Shown here piece by piece: positions 18,248-26,871 of a DNA stretch of 64,000 nt. Positions within the stretch are counted from its first letter, which is position 1; every line of letters begins with the position of its first letter. The position numbers were made by a program, and so were the translations under genes. The notes under the pieces are model-generated. The model was not told where the DNA came from, searched no databases, and saw nothing but the letters and a program-made list of their open reading frames with translations. Origin of the DNA: Hyphomonas adhaerens MHS-3 (GTDB lineage: Bacteria > Pseudomonadota > Alphaproteobacteria > Caulobacterales > Hyphomonadaceae); NCBI RefSeq assembly GCF_000685235.1, contig NZ_ARYH01000001.1, forward strand, positions 2,356,001-2,420,000. Direction: 5' to 3'.

Positions 18248-18838
18248 TCAGAAGCGACGTTCCTTAATGCGAATCGTGTCGCCTGGCTGGACGATGGTCG
18301 AAGTTGTTAACTCAATTGCCTGCTCTTCGTTCGAGTCCACGCTTTTGATGTACACGACGTTTTTCTTTGCGCGGTAAGTCCATCCGCCCGCAGCCGCGAC
18401 CGCATTCACGACAGTGAGACCAGAGTTGTATGGGTATTCCCCAGGCCGGTTCACTTCGCCAAGAATATAATAGGGGCGGTAGTTGATGACTTCAGCACTG
18501 ACGCGTGGGTTCAGGACATAGTCGCCTTCCAGCATCTCCACGATACGGTTTTCAAGCTGCGGTGTCGTGAGGCCCAGGGCTTCGACCTGGCCGATCAATG
18601 GCATGGATATGGAGCCCGTCCCGTCCACTTCGAATTGGCCGGAGAGGTCGGGCTGGCCGAATACTGTAATACGGAGTTGGTCTCCGTTGCCGAGAGCATA
18701 GGCGCCGACGGTCTCTTGTTGCACCACTCGCTCCGCAGAAGCGGAGTTTGGCACGGAAGGGACCGTGGATTCACAGGCAGCAACAAACAGAAGCAGGCTG
18801 CCCAGAATGGTTGTGACGAGAGGGCGCAGAAAATTCAT
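18248..18838 (-). CDS. Polysaccharide export lipoprotein, short Wza/OPX type
   Basis: A 196-residue outer-membrane or periplasmic lipoprotein for polymer export. The signal peptide ends in the lipobox VAAC (Cys22). It is followed by the Poly_export (PES) domain LGNGDQLRITVFGQPDLSG and one SLBB-like domain with YYILGEVNRPGEYPY and IRIKERRF at the end. Full Wza is about 380 residues and has a C-terminal membrane helix; this protein lacks both extra SLBB repeats and that helix. Start at 18838 is chosen because GAGA lies just upstream and the signal peptide begins there. A separate beta-barrel in the locus probably completes the exporter. Confidence 0.9.
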   Translation of the reverse strand: MNFLRPLVTTILGSLLLFVAACESTVPSVPNSASAERVVQQETVGAYALGNGDQLRITVFGQPDLSGQFEVDGTGSISMPLIGQVEALGLTTPQLENRIVEMLEGDYVLNPRVSAEVINYRPYYILGEVNRPGEYPYNSGLTVVNAVAAAGGWTYRAKKNVVYIKSVDSNEEQAIELTTSTIVQPGDTIRIKERRF

Positions 18839-18896
18839 CGTCTCTTTTCTCCCAGATTTGGTGATCCTGCTACGTAGCAAGACCTATTCCAGAGTT

Positions 18897-19814
18897 TCAG
18901 GTTGAGAGGAAGGAAACTTCATCCCGGAAAAGTCGAACAGCTGAAAGTTTTCCGCTGATGAACGCACCGGTATCAAGGCCGATCCGTCGATCGTCGCGAA
19001 ACACCCCATCGGTCGGGGTATGCCCATGTACGACGACTTGGGGGAACTGTTCCTCAGCGTCCAGGAATTCCTCACGAATCCACAGCATGTCCCGCACCGT
19101 CTGATTCTCAAGCGATTCACCCGGACGCAGGCCGGCATGAACGAAAAGGTAGTCGCCGGTTACATAGTAATGCTGGAGGTTCTGATAGAACTTCAAATGC
19201 TGCTCGGGCAGGCGGTTCCGGAAATCTGTCCAGACCTTGTCCCAGGCACGCTTGTAGGCGTCCATGGCTTCATGGGACTGCATCGCCGCCCGCGCGTTTT
19301 GCGGTGGCTGAAGACCATAGGAATAGAGCGTTTCAGCGCCGCCATAGCGCACCCATTGTTTTCCGAAATTGACGTCGTTCAGAAAACGCAGGAGCGCTTC
19401 CTCGTGGTTGCCCATCAGGAAGACCCGTTCAAACGCTTGCATGCGATCGCTCAGCATGAACTCGATCACGTCTTTGGATTGCAGGCCGCGATCAATATAA
19501 TCCCCAAGAAAAACAAGGACTCGCTTGGTTCCTTCCGGCAAGGACTTTGAATCTTCGTCAATTTGCTCGACGAGCTTCATGAGCAGGTCGCAGCGGCCAT
19601 GAACGTCGCCAATCGCATAGACGCACTGGCCTTCTGGCGCACGGGACTGACGTGTTACCTCTGCTGGCGGTTCCTCCTGCACCGGCACGTCCGCTTCGGG
19701 AGTGGAAAGGCCAATGCCCCGGCGGATTCGCGCACGCAAAGACGTTGCTGATCGGGTCAGGTTACTGATCCGCTGCAGGAAGCTTTGCCGGGTTTGGTCG
19801 GTCATTTTACTCAT
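18897..19814 (-). CDS. Metallophosphoesterase, Ser/Thr protein phosphatase type
   Basis: A 305-residue calcineurin-like phosphatase with the full metal-site set: GDVHGRCD (near residue 70), FLGDYIDRG and LMGNHEE, then a later VVHGHTPT. This resembles PrpA/PrpB and lambda-type protein phosphatases as well as ApaH-like enzymes. A Pro/Glu/Val-rich N-terminal region of about 65 residues precedes the domain. It sits between the export lipoprotein and a GT2 gene of the polysaccharide locus. No low-molecular-weight tyrosine phosphatase (Wzb) is present, so it may oppose the Wzc kinase. That is inference. A second possible ATG is three codons later. Confidence 0.88.
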   Translation of the reverse strand: MSKMTDQTRQSFLQRISNLTRSATSLRARIRRGIGLSTPEADVPVQEEPPAEVTRQSRAPEGQCVYAIGDVHGRCDLLMKLVEQIDEDSKSLPEGTKRVLVFLGDYIDRGLQSKDVIEFMLSDRMQAFERVFLMGNHEEALLRFLNDVNFGKQWVRYGGAETLYSYGLQPPQNARAAMQSHEAMDAYKRAWDKVWTDFRNRLPEQHLKFYQNLQHYYVTGDYLFVHAGLRPGESLENQTVRDMLWIREEFLDAEEQFPQVVVHGHTPTDGVFRDDRRIGLDTGAFISGKLSAVRLFRDEVSFLST

Positions 19815-19827
19815 CTGGGTGCAAGTA

Positions 19828-19842
19828 TTAACGATTACTTAT
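19828..19842. promoter_or_regulatory. Near-match to a CtrA box
   Basis: TTAA-CGATTAC-TTAT matches seven of the eight fixed positions of TTAA-N7-TTAA. It lies 14 bases upstream of the phosphatase start codon. One mismatch makes chance occurrence fairly likely. Confidence 0.25.
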
Positions 19843-19879
19843 AGCGCTTTCTGGTCTGAAACCAATCGGTGCGGGAAAA

Positions 19880-20908
19880 TCAGGGCTTTGATCCACTTAG
19901 CGCTTCCTTGAGGAAGCCAGCCGCCCAGCTCATGTGCATGGTGCCTGAAATCAGGCCCGCAAGAAGGCCGCAAGACGACCGTTTCCAGACGGCGACGGCA
20001 ACCGAAGCGGCAGCGAGCACGCCGATATAGCCAGCCGGCAAGATTAGGGCCGGCAGGAAAACGGACGATCCGATCAGTCCGCCGGTGCTGGCCAGAAGGG
20101 CGAATATTGGCAGGGCCTGGCGGATCTTGAGCCTCTGGCGGTGCTTTCGCACATTGCGCGCGCGGCCTTTGCCATAATTGAAGTACTGTTTTGCCAGCCG
20201 GCGCACCGATCCGCGCGGGATGTAACGGATGCGGATATCGGCATCGAGATAGATTTTTCCGCCCGCCTGCGCCACGCGTTCATCATATTCGGCGTCTTCA
20301 TTGTGAGAGAAGGTCTCATCGTAACCGCCAACCTGACGGTACATTTCAATGTTGAAGCCAGCATGGTGCCCATGGTCGACATAGCCAGACGTTTTCCCGC
20401 CGCGATGCACAGAGCCGCCAGAGCCGAGCGGCGTGTCGACGATCCAGGCGTTTGCACGTTCGAAGCATGTGTCTCCGACAGCATCCATCGGGATGACCAC
20501 CGAGGCGGCGCCGGTCGACTGAAGTGTCCTGGCGACTGAAAGAATGAAGCCCGCAGGGTAAATGGAATGCGCGTCGCAGCGCACGACATAGCGCGTCCCG
20601 GGGGTGCTTGTATTCGAGACGGCCAGGTTCAGGGCGGCAGCTTGCAGCTGCTTCGGATTGTGAATGAGCCGCAGGTTGGGGAATTCGGATTTCAGGCGTT
20701 CGACGATCTCAACCGTGTTGTCGGAGCTCCCGCCATCGGCAACAACCAGCGGCACGTCACCAAGCTGGGCATCTCCAGCCATCAATGAACGGATGCATGT
20801 TTCAATATGGCGCTCTTCGTTAAGCGTTGGAATGACAGCCAGAATCGAGTCCGGCGCCAGTTCCGGCGCGTCGTTTCTATCGATTTGAGCCATTGCATGC
20901 GCACCCAT
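19880..20908 (-). CDS. Glycosyltransferase family 2 with C-terminal membrane segments (ExoA-like)
   Basis: A 342-residue enzyme with a GT-A domain: ILAVIPTLNEERHIETCIRS, VVADGGSSDNTVEIV, VVRCDAHSIYP as the DxD-type motif and YDETFSHNEDAEYDERV as the acceptor region. The last 80 residues have two or three hydrophobic segments. The architecture matches succinoglycan ExoA-type enzymes. The start is set at 20908 because AGAGG is 6 bases upstream; residues encoded further upstream would overlap the promoter of the divergent ABM gene. It most likely adds a sugar in the polysaccharide pathway. Confidence 0.85.
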   Translation of the reverse strand: MGAHAMAQIDRNDAPELAPDSILAVIPTLNEERHIETCIRSLMAGDAQLGDVPLVVADGGSSDNTVEIVERLKSEFPNLRLIHNPKQLQAAALNLAVSNTSTPGTRYVVRCDAHSIYPAGFILSVARTLQSTGAASVVIPMDAVGDTCFERANAWIVDTPLGSGGSVHRGGKTSGYVDHGHHAGFNIEMYRQVGGYDETFSHNEDAEYDERVAQAGGKIYLDADIRIRYIPRGSVRRLAKQYFNYGKGRARNVRKHRQRLKIRQALPIFALLASTGGLIGSSVFLPALILPAGYIGVLAAASVAVAVWKRSSCGLLAGLISGTMHMSWAAGFLKEALSGSKP

Positions 20909-21057
20909 GGCGACCTCTGGTGTTTGTTTTCTCCTGAGAGGGGAGCAAGTTCCATTCCACACAGACGCACGGACTGCATCCCGGGCATCCCTAACGTCAA
21001 TCTTGCCGCGCGGGCCGAACCTCATATGGTGGGGCAAAACAGGAGGAATTGCGAAAA

Positions 21058-21348
21058 ATGATTGGCGTTGTGGCAAAACTGACGATCCAGGCAGACAAAG
21101 AGTCCGAGTTCGAGCAAGTCGGCAAGGACCTGATGGCCAAGGTCAAGGCAAATGAACCTGGCTGTCTGACCTACCAGCTCTACAAGTCGAAAAAAGACGC
21201 GAATGTTTACATCTTCATGGAGCAATACGCTTCGGAAGAGGCATTCAAGGCGCACGGTCAGAGTGATTATTTCAAAGCGGCAGGACCTGCGATCGGCGCC
21301 TGCCTGGCGGGTGCTCCGGAGATTCAGTACTTCGATATCGTGGAATAG
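21058..21348 (+). CDS. ABM-domain putative quinol monooxygenase
   Basis: A 96-residue single-domain protein of the antibiotic biosynthesis monooxygenase superfamily (YgiN-like, dimeric alpha-beta barrel). Family features are the opening strand VVAKLTIQADKESEFEQ, the LTYQLYKSKKDANVYIFMEQY segment and a central EEAFKAHGQSDYF. These proteins often act on quinols or have redox or ligand-binding roles without a cofactor. ATG at 21058 is supported by AGGAGG 11 bases upstream; a TTG three codons earlier would be too close to it. An acyl-CoA dehydrogenase follows 9 bases after the stop, so the two are co-transcribed. Confidence 0.85.
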   Translation: MIGVVAKLTIQADKESEFEQVGKDLMAKVKANEPGCLTYQLYKSKKDANVYIFMEQYASEEAFKAHGQSDYFKAAGPAIGACLAGAPEIQYFDIVE

Positions 21349-21357
21349 GGGCGCGTC

Positions 21358-22581
21358 ATGGATCTCGCCTTCACACCGGAGGACCGCGCGTTCCAGCAAG
21401 AGGTGCGCGACTGGATCGCTGAAAACTATACTCCGGACCTGCGTGCAAAAAGTGCCGCGTCCAAGAATGGTTACCTCGACAAGGAGGGCCAGGTCGCCTG
21501 GCAGAAGAAGCTTTACGATAGGGGCTGGGTCGCGCCGAACTGGCCTGTGGAGTATGGCGGTCCCGGCCTGTCCGCGTCTGAACGCTATATCCTGAACATG
21601 GAACTTTCTTCGGCCGGAACGCCGCCGGTCAGCCCGATGGGCATTTCCATGGTCGCACCGGTGTTGATGGCGTTTGGCTCGGACGAGCAGAAGAAGAAAT
21701 ACCTGCCGCCGATCCTCCGGTCTGATGTCTGGTGGTGCCAGGGGTACTCCGAGCCGGGCGCAGGTTCCGACCTTGCATCCCTCCAGATGAGCGCCGTGCG
21801 CGACGGCGATGATTATGTGCTCAATGGATCGAAGATCTGGACGACCCACGCGCAGTGGGCCGACATGATCTTCTGCCTGGTGCGTACTTCCAGAGAAGGC
21901 AAGCACCAGGAAGGTATCAGTTTCATCGTCTTCCCGATGACTTTGCCGGGCATCAAGATTTCCCCTCTGCCGACGCTCGACGGACCAGCCGAAGGCGGGC
22001 AGGAGATCAATCAGGTTTTCTTCGAAGACGTTCGTGTGCCGATTGCCGAAGCACTCGTTGGCGAAGAGAACAAGGGGTGGACCTACGCGAAATACCTACT
22101 CCAGTTCGAGCGAGGAAACGCCTATGCTCCGGGCCTGCGGGCCATGCTCAACAAGGCGCGCAAGATCGCGAGTGTCGAAGAAACGGGCGGTGATGCCCTG
22201 ATCCGCGACCATGACTTCGCCCGCAAACTGGCGCAGCTGGAGATCAAGATCGACAGTCTGGACGCGACGGAACAGCGGATTTTCTCTGCCCTTGCGGCCG
22301 GACAGGCCGTCGGACCGGAAAGTTCCATGCTCAAATGCGCAGGCTCCGAGACGCAGCAGGCGATCACGGAATTGGTGATCGAGGCTGCAGGGACCTATGG
22401 CGCGCCATTTGTACGGGACAATTTCGCGATCGCCCGCGAGGGTGCGAACGCCGATCTGCCGTTTCCGTCTTACTCGGTCAGCGCTGTGCCCAGTTATTTC
22501 AACTATCGGAAAACCTCCATCTACGCCGGCTCCAACGAGATCCAGCGTAACATCATGGCCAAGATGGTCCTGGGGCTCTGA
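21358..22581 (+). CDS. Acyl-CoA dehydrogenase
   Basis: A 407-residue FAD enzyme, closely similar in layout to the large-type dehydrogenase near 3.5 kb: WWCQGYSEPGAGSDLAS, KIWTTHAQWADMIFC, GEENKGWTYAKYLLQFERG and a terminal IYAGSNEIQRNI. The MCAD-type base position is Ala, while the Glu of FERG is placed like the alternative base. Unlike the earlier pair it has no second dehydrogenase subunit next to it. It sits between an ABM protein and an MFS transporter, with 9-base gaps, suggesting one catabolic operon. The acyl substrate is unknown. Confidence 0.9.
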   Translation: MDLAFTPEDRAFQQEVRDWIAENYTPDLRAKSAASKNGYLDKEGQVAWQKKLYDRGWVAPNWPVEYGGPGLSASERYILNMELSSAGTPPVSPMGISMVAPVLMAFGSDEQKKKYLPPILRSDVWWCQGYSEPGAGSDLASLQMSAVRDGDDYVLNGSKIWTTHAQWADMIFCLVRTSREGKHQEGISFIVFPMTLPGIKISPLPTLDGPAEGGQEINQVFFEDVRVPIAEALVGEENKGWTYAKYLLQFERGNAYAPGLRAMLNKARKIASVEETGGDALIRDHDFARKLAQLEIKIDSLDATEQRIFSALAAGQAVGPESSMLKCAGSETQQAITELVIEAAGTYGAPFVRDNFAIAREGANADLPFPSYSVSAVPSYFNYRKTSIYAGSNEIQRNIMAKMVLGL

Positions 22582-22590
22582 CGGTTGGCG

Positions 22591-24045
22591 ATGACGGACG
22601 TTGTCCCAGCAAAGACCTCCGGGCCAAGCCTGCCAACCCGGCTAGCCTTCGGGTTTGGCGGGGCGGCTGAGGGGATCAAGAACAACGGGTTCGAATACTT
22701 CCTGCTGTTCTTCTACAGCCAGATTCTGGGCGTTCCCGCGGCGATGGTTTTCCTCGCCCTGATGATCGCCCTGGTCGTAGACGCAATGTCCGATCCCATC
22801 GTCGGGTACTGGTCCGACAATATCCGGACTCGTATCGGCCGGCGGCATCCCTTTATGTATGCGGCCCTCCTGCCGGTTGGACTGACGTATTATCTCGCCT
22901 GGAACCCGCCTGAAGGCTTGTCGACAAACGGCTTGTTCCTCTGGCTTCTGGTTCTGACAATCAGTGTGCGGCTTTCTTTTACCATGTATGAGGTGCCGAG
23001 TACGGCGCTGGTTCCGGAACTTACGCCGGACTATGACGCCCGCACCAGCCTGATGTCGTACCGCTACTTCTTCGCTTGGATCGGTGGTCTTTCCATCCAG
23101 ATTTTCCTGCTCTTCTTCCTGTTGAAGCCAAGCGAACAGAACCCGTCCGGCTATTTCCATATTCCGGGGTGGCACCTCTACGGTCAGGTCGCGGCCGGTG
23201 TCATTCTGCTGGCCGCAGCCGTGTCGACGTTCGGCACGCATGCGCGCATCCCCCATCTGAAGGCGCCGCCAGCGCAGCGTAATCTGACTCTCGGCAAGGT
23301 TTTTTCGGAAATCTTCGAGACGATTTCGAACCCCTCCTTCAGGGCTTTGTTCCTCGCGACCCTGTTCGGTCTGCTGGCCTCCGGTGTGTCTGCCTCGCTG
23401 AATCAGTACATCAATGGCTACTTCTGGGGCTTCACGACGACCCAGACGGCGGGCCTGACGGTGGCTGTCTACATCTCTGCGGTACTGGCCCTGATCATTG
23501 CGCCGATCGCGGGCCGGATGTTCGGGAAGAAGCGTGCCGCCCTCGCGATCGGCGTCCTGGCGTTTACGATTGCACCGGCACCGGTCTTTGCGCGCCTGAT
23601 GGGGCTGATGCCGCCGAATGGCACGGACGCGCTGTACAATATTGTGCTGACCGTCACGATCTTTGATCTTGCGCTCATCATCGCCACGCAAATGCTGATG
23701 GGTTCGATGGTCGCTGACATTGTCGAGGACAGTGAGGTTCAGACGGGCCGGCGCTCAGAAGGCATCTTCTATGCGGGCATCAGCTTCATCCGGAAGCTCG
23801 CGCAGGCCTCCGGTGTGTTTGTGGCAACTATGGTTCTGACCTTTGCCGGCATACAGGAGGGCGCTCAGCCAGATAAGGTCACCGACAGTTCGCTGACGTC
23901 GCTGGGCTGGGGATATGCGGTGACGCTGCTGGCCGCGTGGACGCTGATGATGTTCTGCGTTGGCTTCTACCGCATCAGCCGTGAAAGCCACGCAGCCAAC
24001 CTTGTGGCGCTTGCGGAGCGTGAGGGTAAAGGACCAACTCACTGA
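22591..24045 (+). CDS. GPH-family sugar/cation symporter-like MFS transporter
   Basis: A 484-residue inner-membrane protein with about 12 membrane segments. It has GPH (melibiose carrier-like, MFS_2) signatures: FGFGGAAEGIKNNGFEYFLLFFY at the start, VVDAMSDPIVGYWSDN with the cation-site Asp residues, and RIGRRHPFMY. It presumably imports a glycoside or organic acid with a cation. ATG at 22591 is preferred; a TTG two codons earlier is possible. It follows the acyl-CoA dehydrogenase by 9 bases without a clear Shine-Dalgarno, so translational coupling is likely. The substrate may be the compound degraded by the operon. Confidence 0.85.
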   Translation: MTDVVPAKTSGPSLPTRLAFGFGGAAEGIKNNGFEYFLLFFYSQILGVPAAMVFLALMIALVVDAMSDPIVGYWSDNIRTRIGRRHPFMYAALLPVGLTYYLAWNPPEGLSTNGLFLWLLVLTISVRLSFTMYEVPSTALVPELTPDYDARTSLMSYRYFFAWIGGLSIQIFLLFFLLKPSEQNPSGYFHIPGWHLYGQVAAGVILLAAAVSTFGTHARIPHLKAPPAQRNLTLGKVFSEIFETISNPSFRALFLATLFGLLASGVSASLNQYINGYFWGFTTTQTAGLTVAVYISAVLALIIAPIAGRMFGKKRAALAIGVLAFTIAPAPVFARLMGLMPPNGTDALYNIVLTVTIFDLALIIATQMLMGSMVADIVEDSEVQTGRRSEGIFYAGISFIRKLAQASGVFVATMVLTFAGIQEGAQPDKVTDSSLTSLGWGYAVTLLAAWTLMMFCVGFYRISRESHAANLVALAEREGKGPTH

Positions 24046-24113
24046 AAACTCTCTCAGAATTGTCATGTTAGAAGGAATTGCGTCCCCATTGGTGCCGCAA
24101 TAGAGCCATAGAC

Positions 24114-25535
24114 ATGATGCACGCTCTTCGCATGACAAAACATGTTTCAAAGTTCCTGGCGGTGGCTGGGCTTTGTGTGGTGGCACTTCTGGTGCTGGCG
24201 GTTTCCCCTTTGATGGCGCATGCTCAGCGATTGCCGGAGACGCGATCCGAGATAGAGCTGACTTTTGCGCCCCTGGTGAAGGAAGTCTCACCGGCAGTGG
24301 TGAACGTCTACACGCAGAAAACCGTCAAGACGGGCATCACGCCGATGGAGATGCTTCTTTACGGTCGCGCTGCGCCGCAAAGCCGCGTGCAGAACTCGTT
24401 GGGGTCTGGTGTGGTCGTCCGCGACGATGGCGTGATCGTCACCAACAACCATGTTGTGGAAGACGCTGACTCTTTCCGTGTCGTGCTGAGCGACCGCCGG
24501 GAATACCCTGCGGAGCTTGTGCTGAATGACGAGCGGACAGACCTTGCCGTCCTCAAGATCGATACCGGCGGGGACAAGTTGCCGGTCCTCCACTACGCCG
24601 ACACGCGTGAGGCGCAGGTGGGAGACCTGGTCATGGCCATTGGTAATCCGTTCGGCGTCGGCCAGACCGTCACCAGCGGCATTATCTCTGCGACGGCGCG
24701 GACAGATGTCGGCATTTCCGACTACTCGTTTTTCATCCAGACGGATGCGGCCGTTAATCCCGGAAATTCGGGCGGGGCGCTCGTGAACATGAGAGGCGAA
24801 CTCGTCGGCGTGAACACGGCGATCTTTTCTCGCGGTGGCGGATCAAACGGGATCGGCTTCGCCATTCCGTCGGAGATGGTGAAGCGTGTTGTCGACGCAG
24901 CGATGAATGAAGGCACGTTCGTGCGTCCATGGCTGGGGCTGGCAGCGCAGTCGGTCAGCTTCGACATGGCCAAGGCTCAAGGCCTTTCGCGTCCGATTGG
25001 TGTCATGGTCACAGAAGTTTACAATGACGGCCCGGCAGACAAGGCGGGCCTGCGCCGAGGTGATCTCGTCACCGCCATCGATGGCCGCGAGGTTTTCGAT
25101 GAGAAGGGCCTGAAATTCCTCGCCGCCATCCGCAACCCGGGTGAAAAGGCGCAGCTGAACGTTTTACGCGGTGGCAAAAATCGGGTGATCGGCGTGACAG
25201 TCGCGCCGCCGCCGGGGGCGACAGAAGCCGATATCGTGCTGCTGGAAGGGCAGGACGTGTTCAACGGCGCGCGCGTTGTCGAGCTTTCGCCGCGCCTGGC
25301 CGAGGAGAACGGTCTGGACCCGTTCCAGAAGGGCTCTGGCATCTATGTGTATTCGGTTGCGCGGCGTTCGGTTGCCCGCAACTATTTCCGCCCGGGCGAC
25401 ATTATCCGTTCCGTGAACGGCAAGCAGACCAAGACGGTGAAAGACCTGGAAACCGTGCTGGGGGATTCCGACCGGAGCTGGGATATCGAACTGGACCGCA
25501 ACGGGCGGACTATCCGGGGGAAAGTCCGCCTTTAA
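24114..25535 (+). CDS. Periplasmic trypsin-like serine protease, DegP/DegQ type
   Basis: A roughly 473-residue HtrA protease for envelope protein quality control. A signal anchor ends near MAHAQ. The protease domain shows the catalytic triad in context: NNHVVEDA (His), ERTDLAVLKID (Asp) and NPGNSGGAL (Ser). Two PDZ-like domains follow, the first with VTEVYNDGPADKAGLRRGD and the second with VARRSVARNYFRPGDIIRSVN. Domain composition fits DegQ/DegP rather than DegS. The start is uncertain: ATGs at 24114, 24117 and 24132 are all possible and none has a strong Shine-Dalgarno. It is convergent with the P450 gene 9 bases away. Confidence 0.92.
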   Translation: MMHALRMTKHVSKFLAVAGLCVVALLVLAVSPLMAHAQRLPETRSEIELTFAPLVKEVSPAVVNVYTQKTVKTGITPMEMLLYGRAAPQSRVQNSLGSGVVVRDDGVIVTNNHVVEDADSFRVVLSDRREYPAELVLNDERTDLAVLKIDTGGDKLPVLHYADTREAQVGDLVMAIGNPFGVGQTVTSGIISATARTDVGISDYSFFIQTDAAVNPGNSGGALVNMRGELVGVNTAIFSRGGGSNGIGFAIPSEMVKRVVDAAMNEGTFVRPWLGLAAQSVSFDMAKAQGLSRPIGVMVTEVYNDGPADKAGLRRGDLVTAIDGREVFDEKGLKFLAAIRNPGEKAQLNVLRGGKNRVIGVTVAPPPGATEADIVLLEGQDVFNGARVVELSPRLAEENGLDPFQKGSGIYVYSVARRSVARNYFRPGDIIRSVNGKQTKTVKDLETVLGDSDRSWDIELDRNGRTIRGKVRL

Positions 25536-25544
25536 GGCTGCGGC

Positions 25545-26798
25545 CTATTTCGGGTGAACGATGACGGGCACGTCTTCGTAACCGAGCACGAAGTTCGACA
25601 AGACGCGCTTCGGTTCGCCAACCAATTCGATATGGTCGAAGCGGTTGAGAATCTCTTCCCAGAGAATCCGCAATTGCATCTCGGCAACGCGGTTGCCCAT
25701 GCAGCGATGAATGCCAAACCCGAATGACAGGTGGCGACGCGCATTCGGACGATCAATCAGGAACTCGTCGGCCCGCTCGATCACCGTGTCATCGCGATTT
25801 CCGGACGCGTACCACATGACGACCCGGTCTCCGGCGCGGATCTTGTGGCCTTTGAAGTCCACGTCTTCCAGTGCGGTCCGGCGCATATGGGCCAGTGGCG
25901 TCTGATAGCGGATGATCTCCGATACCATGTTCGGGATCAGGGACGGGTCAGCTTTCAGCTTGGCATACTCCGCCGGGTTGTTGTTGAGATGTACGACCCC
26001 ACCGGAAATGGAGTTTCGCGTTGTGTCGTTGCCGCCAACGATCAGGAGCATCAGATTGCCCATCAACTCCATGGGATTGTTGATCATGTCTTTGGTTTTC
26101 GGATCATGAGCAAACAGTGAAATGAAGTCGAACTTGCGTGGTTCGCTGGCCCGCTGCTGCCAGAGACGCATGAAGTATTCAAGGCACTTCATGAGTTCCT
26201 GTTTTCGATGTTCCATGTCCACGGCAATGCCGACGGTTTCGGATGTCGTCGTGACGTCCGACCAGTAAGGCAGCAGGTGACGATCTTCGAACGGGAAGTC
26301 GAACAGGGTCGCCAGCATCTGCGTCGTCAGCTCTTTCGAGACATGCTCGACCCAGTTGATGCGTTCTCCGACCGGGACGTCATCCAGTATGTTGCAAACG
26401 CGCTGGCGAATGAGGGATTCGATGTCGGAGAGCTGACTCGGCGCGACGGCCGGCTGGACCGCTTTGCGCTGCACGTCATGGATTGGCGGATCCTGCGCGA
26501 TGAACATCGGCGTGTCGAAATCATCCGGCGTGTCTCCGATCACGATGCTCTTCTGCGATGAGAACTGCAGGTGATTTGAATCGACCGCGATGATGTCGTC
26601 ATAGCGAGTGATCGACCAGTAGGGGCCGAACATGCTCTCCGGACAGTAATGGACCGGGGCCTCTTCCCGCAGTCTGCGGAAATACGCTCCCTGTTTGTTT
26701 TGCTGGAATATTTCAGCTCTTGAAACGTCAAATGTGTCCAGGGGGAGGCTCCACGGATCGGGAACTTCCACGTCTATCGACTGCGCTGTGTCGGCCAT
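25545..26798 (-). CDS. Cytochrome P450, CYP153-type alkane hydroxylase
   Basis: A 417-residue soluble class I P450. The heme loop HLSFGFGIHRCMGNR gives Cys366 as thiolate ligand, the I-helix carries LLIVGGNDTTRNS, and the K-helix has the ExxR of SEIIRYQ. The segments FIAQDPPIHDVQRKAVQP, LTTQMLATLFDFPFEDR and TPLAHMRRTA are characteristic of CYP153A enzymes, which hydroxylate medium-chain n-alkanes at the terminal carbon. These need a ferredoxin and its reductase, neither of which is encoded nearby. GGGAGGAAAAT precedes the ATG. The upstream TauD-type gene on the same strand is 73 bases away and may share its transcript. Confidence 0.93.
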   Translation of the reverse strand: MADTAQSIDVEVPDPWSLPLDTFDVSRAEIFQQNKQGAYFRRLREEAPVHYCPESMFGPYWSITRYDDIIAVDSNHLQFSSQKSIVIGDTPDDFDTPMFIAQDPPIHDVQRKAVQPAVAPSQLSDIESLIRQRVCNILDDVPVGERINWVEHVSKELTTQMLATLFDFPFEDRHLLPYWSDVTTTSETVGIAVDMEHRKQELMKCLEYFMRLWQQRASEPRKFDFISLFAHDPKTKDMINNPMELMGNLMLLIVGGNDTTRNSISGGVVHLNNNPAEYAKLKADPSLIPNMVSEIIRYQTPLAHMRRTALEDVDFKGHKIRAGDRVVMWYASGNRDDTVIERADEFLIDRPNARRHLSFGFGIHRCMGNRVAEMQLRILWEEILNRFDHIELVGEPKRVLSNFVLGYEDVPVIVHPK

Positions 26799-26833
26799 AT
26801 TTTCCTCCCTTGCAGGCTTATTCGCCTGTCTGG

Positions 26834-26849
26834 GGACGAGCGTACGTCC
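26834..26849. promoter_or_regulatory. Inverted repeat between TauD-type and P450 genes
   Basis: GGACG-AGCGTA-CGTCC forms 5-bp arms in the 73-base gap upstream of the P450 start. It could be an operator for the P450 or a weak attenuator after the dioxygenase. Short arms make chance plausible. Confidence 0.25.
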
Positions 26850-26871
26850 GAATGCGTCAGGTGCAAAGTTT

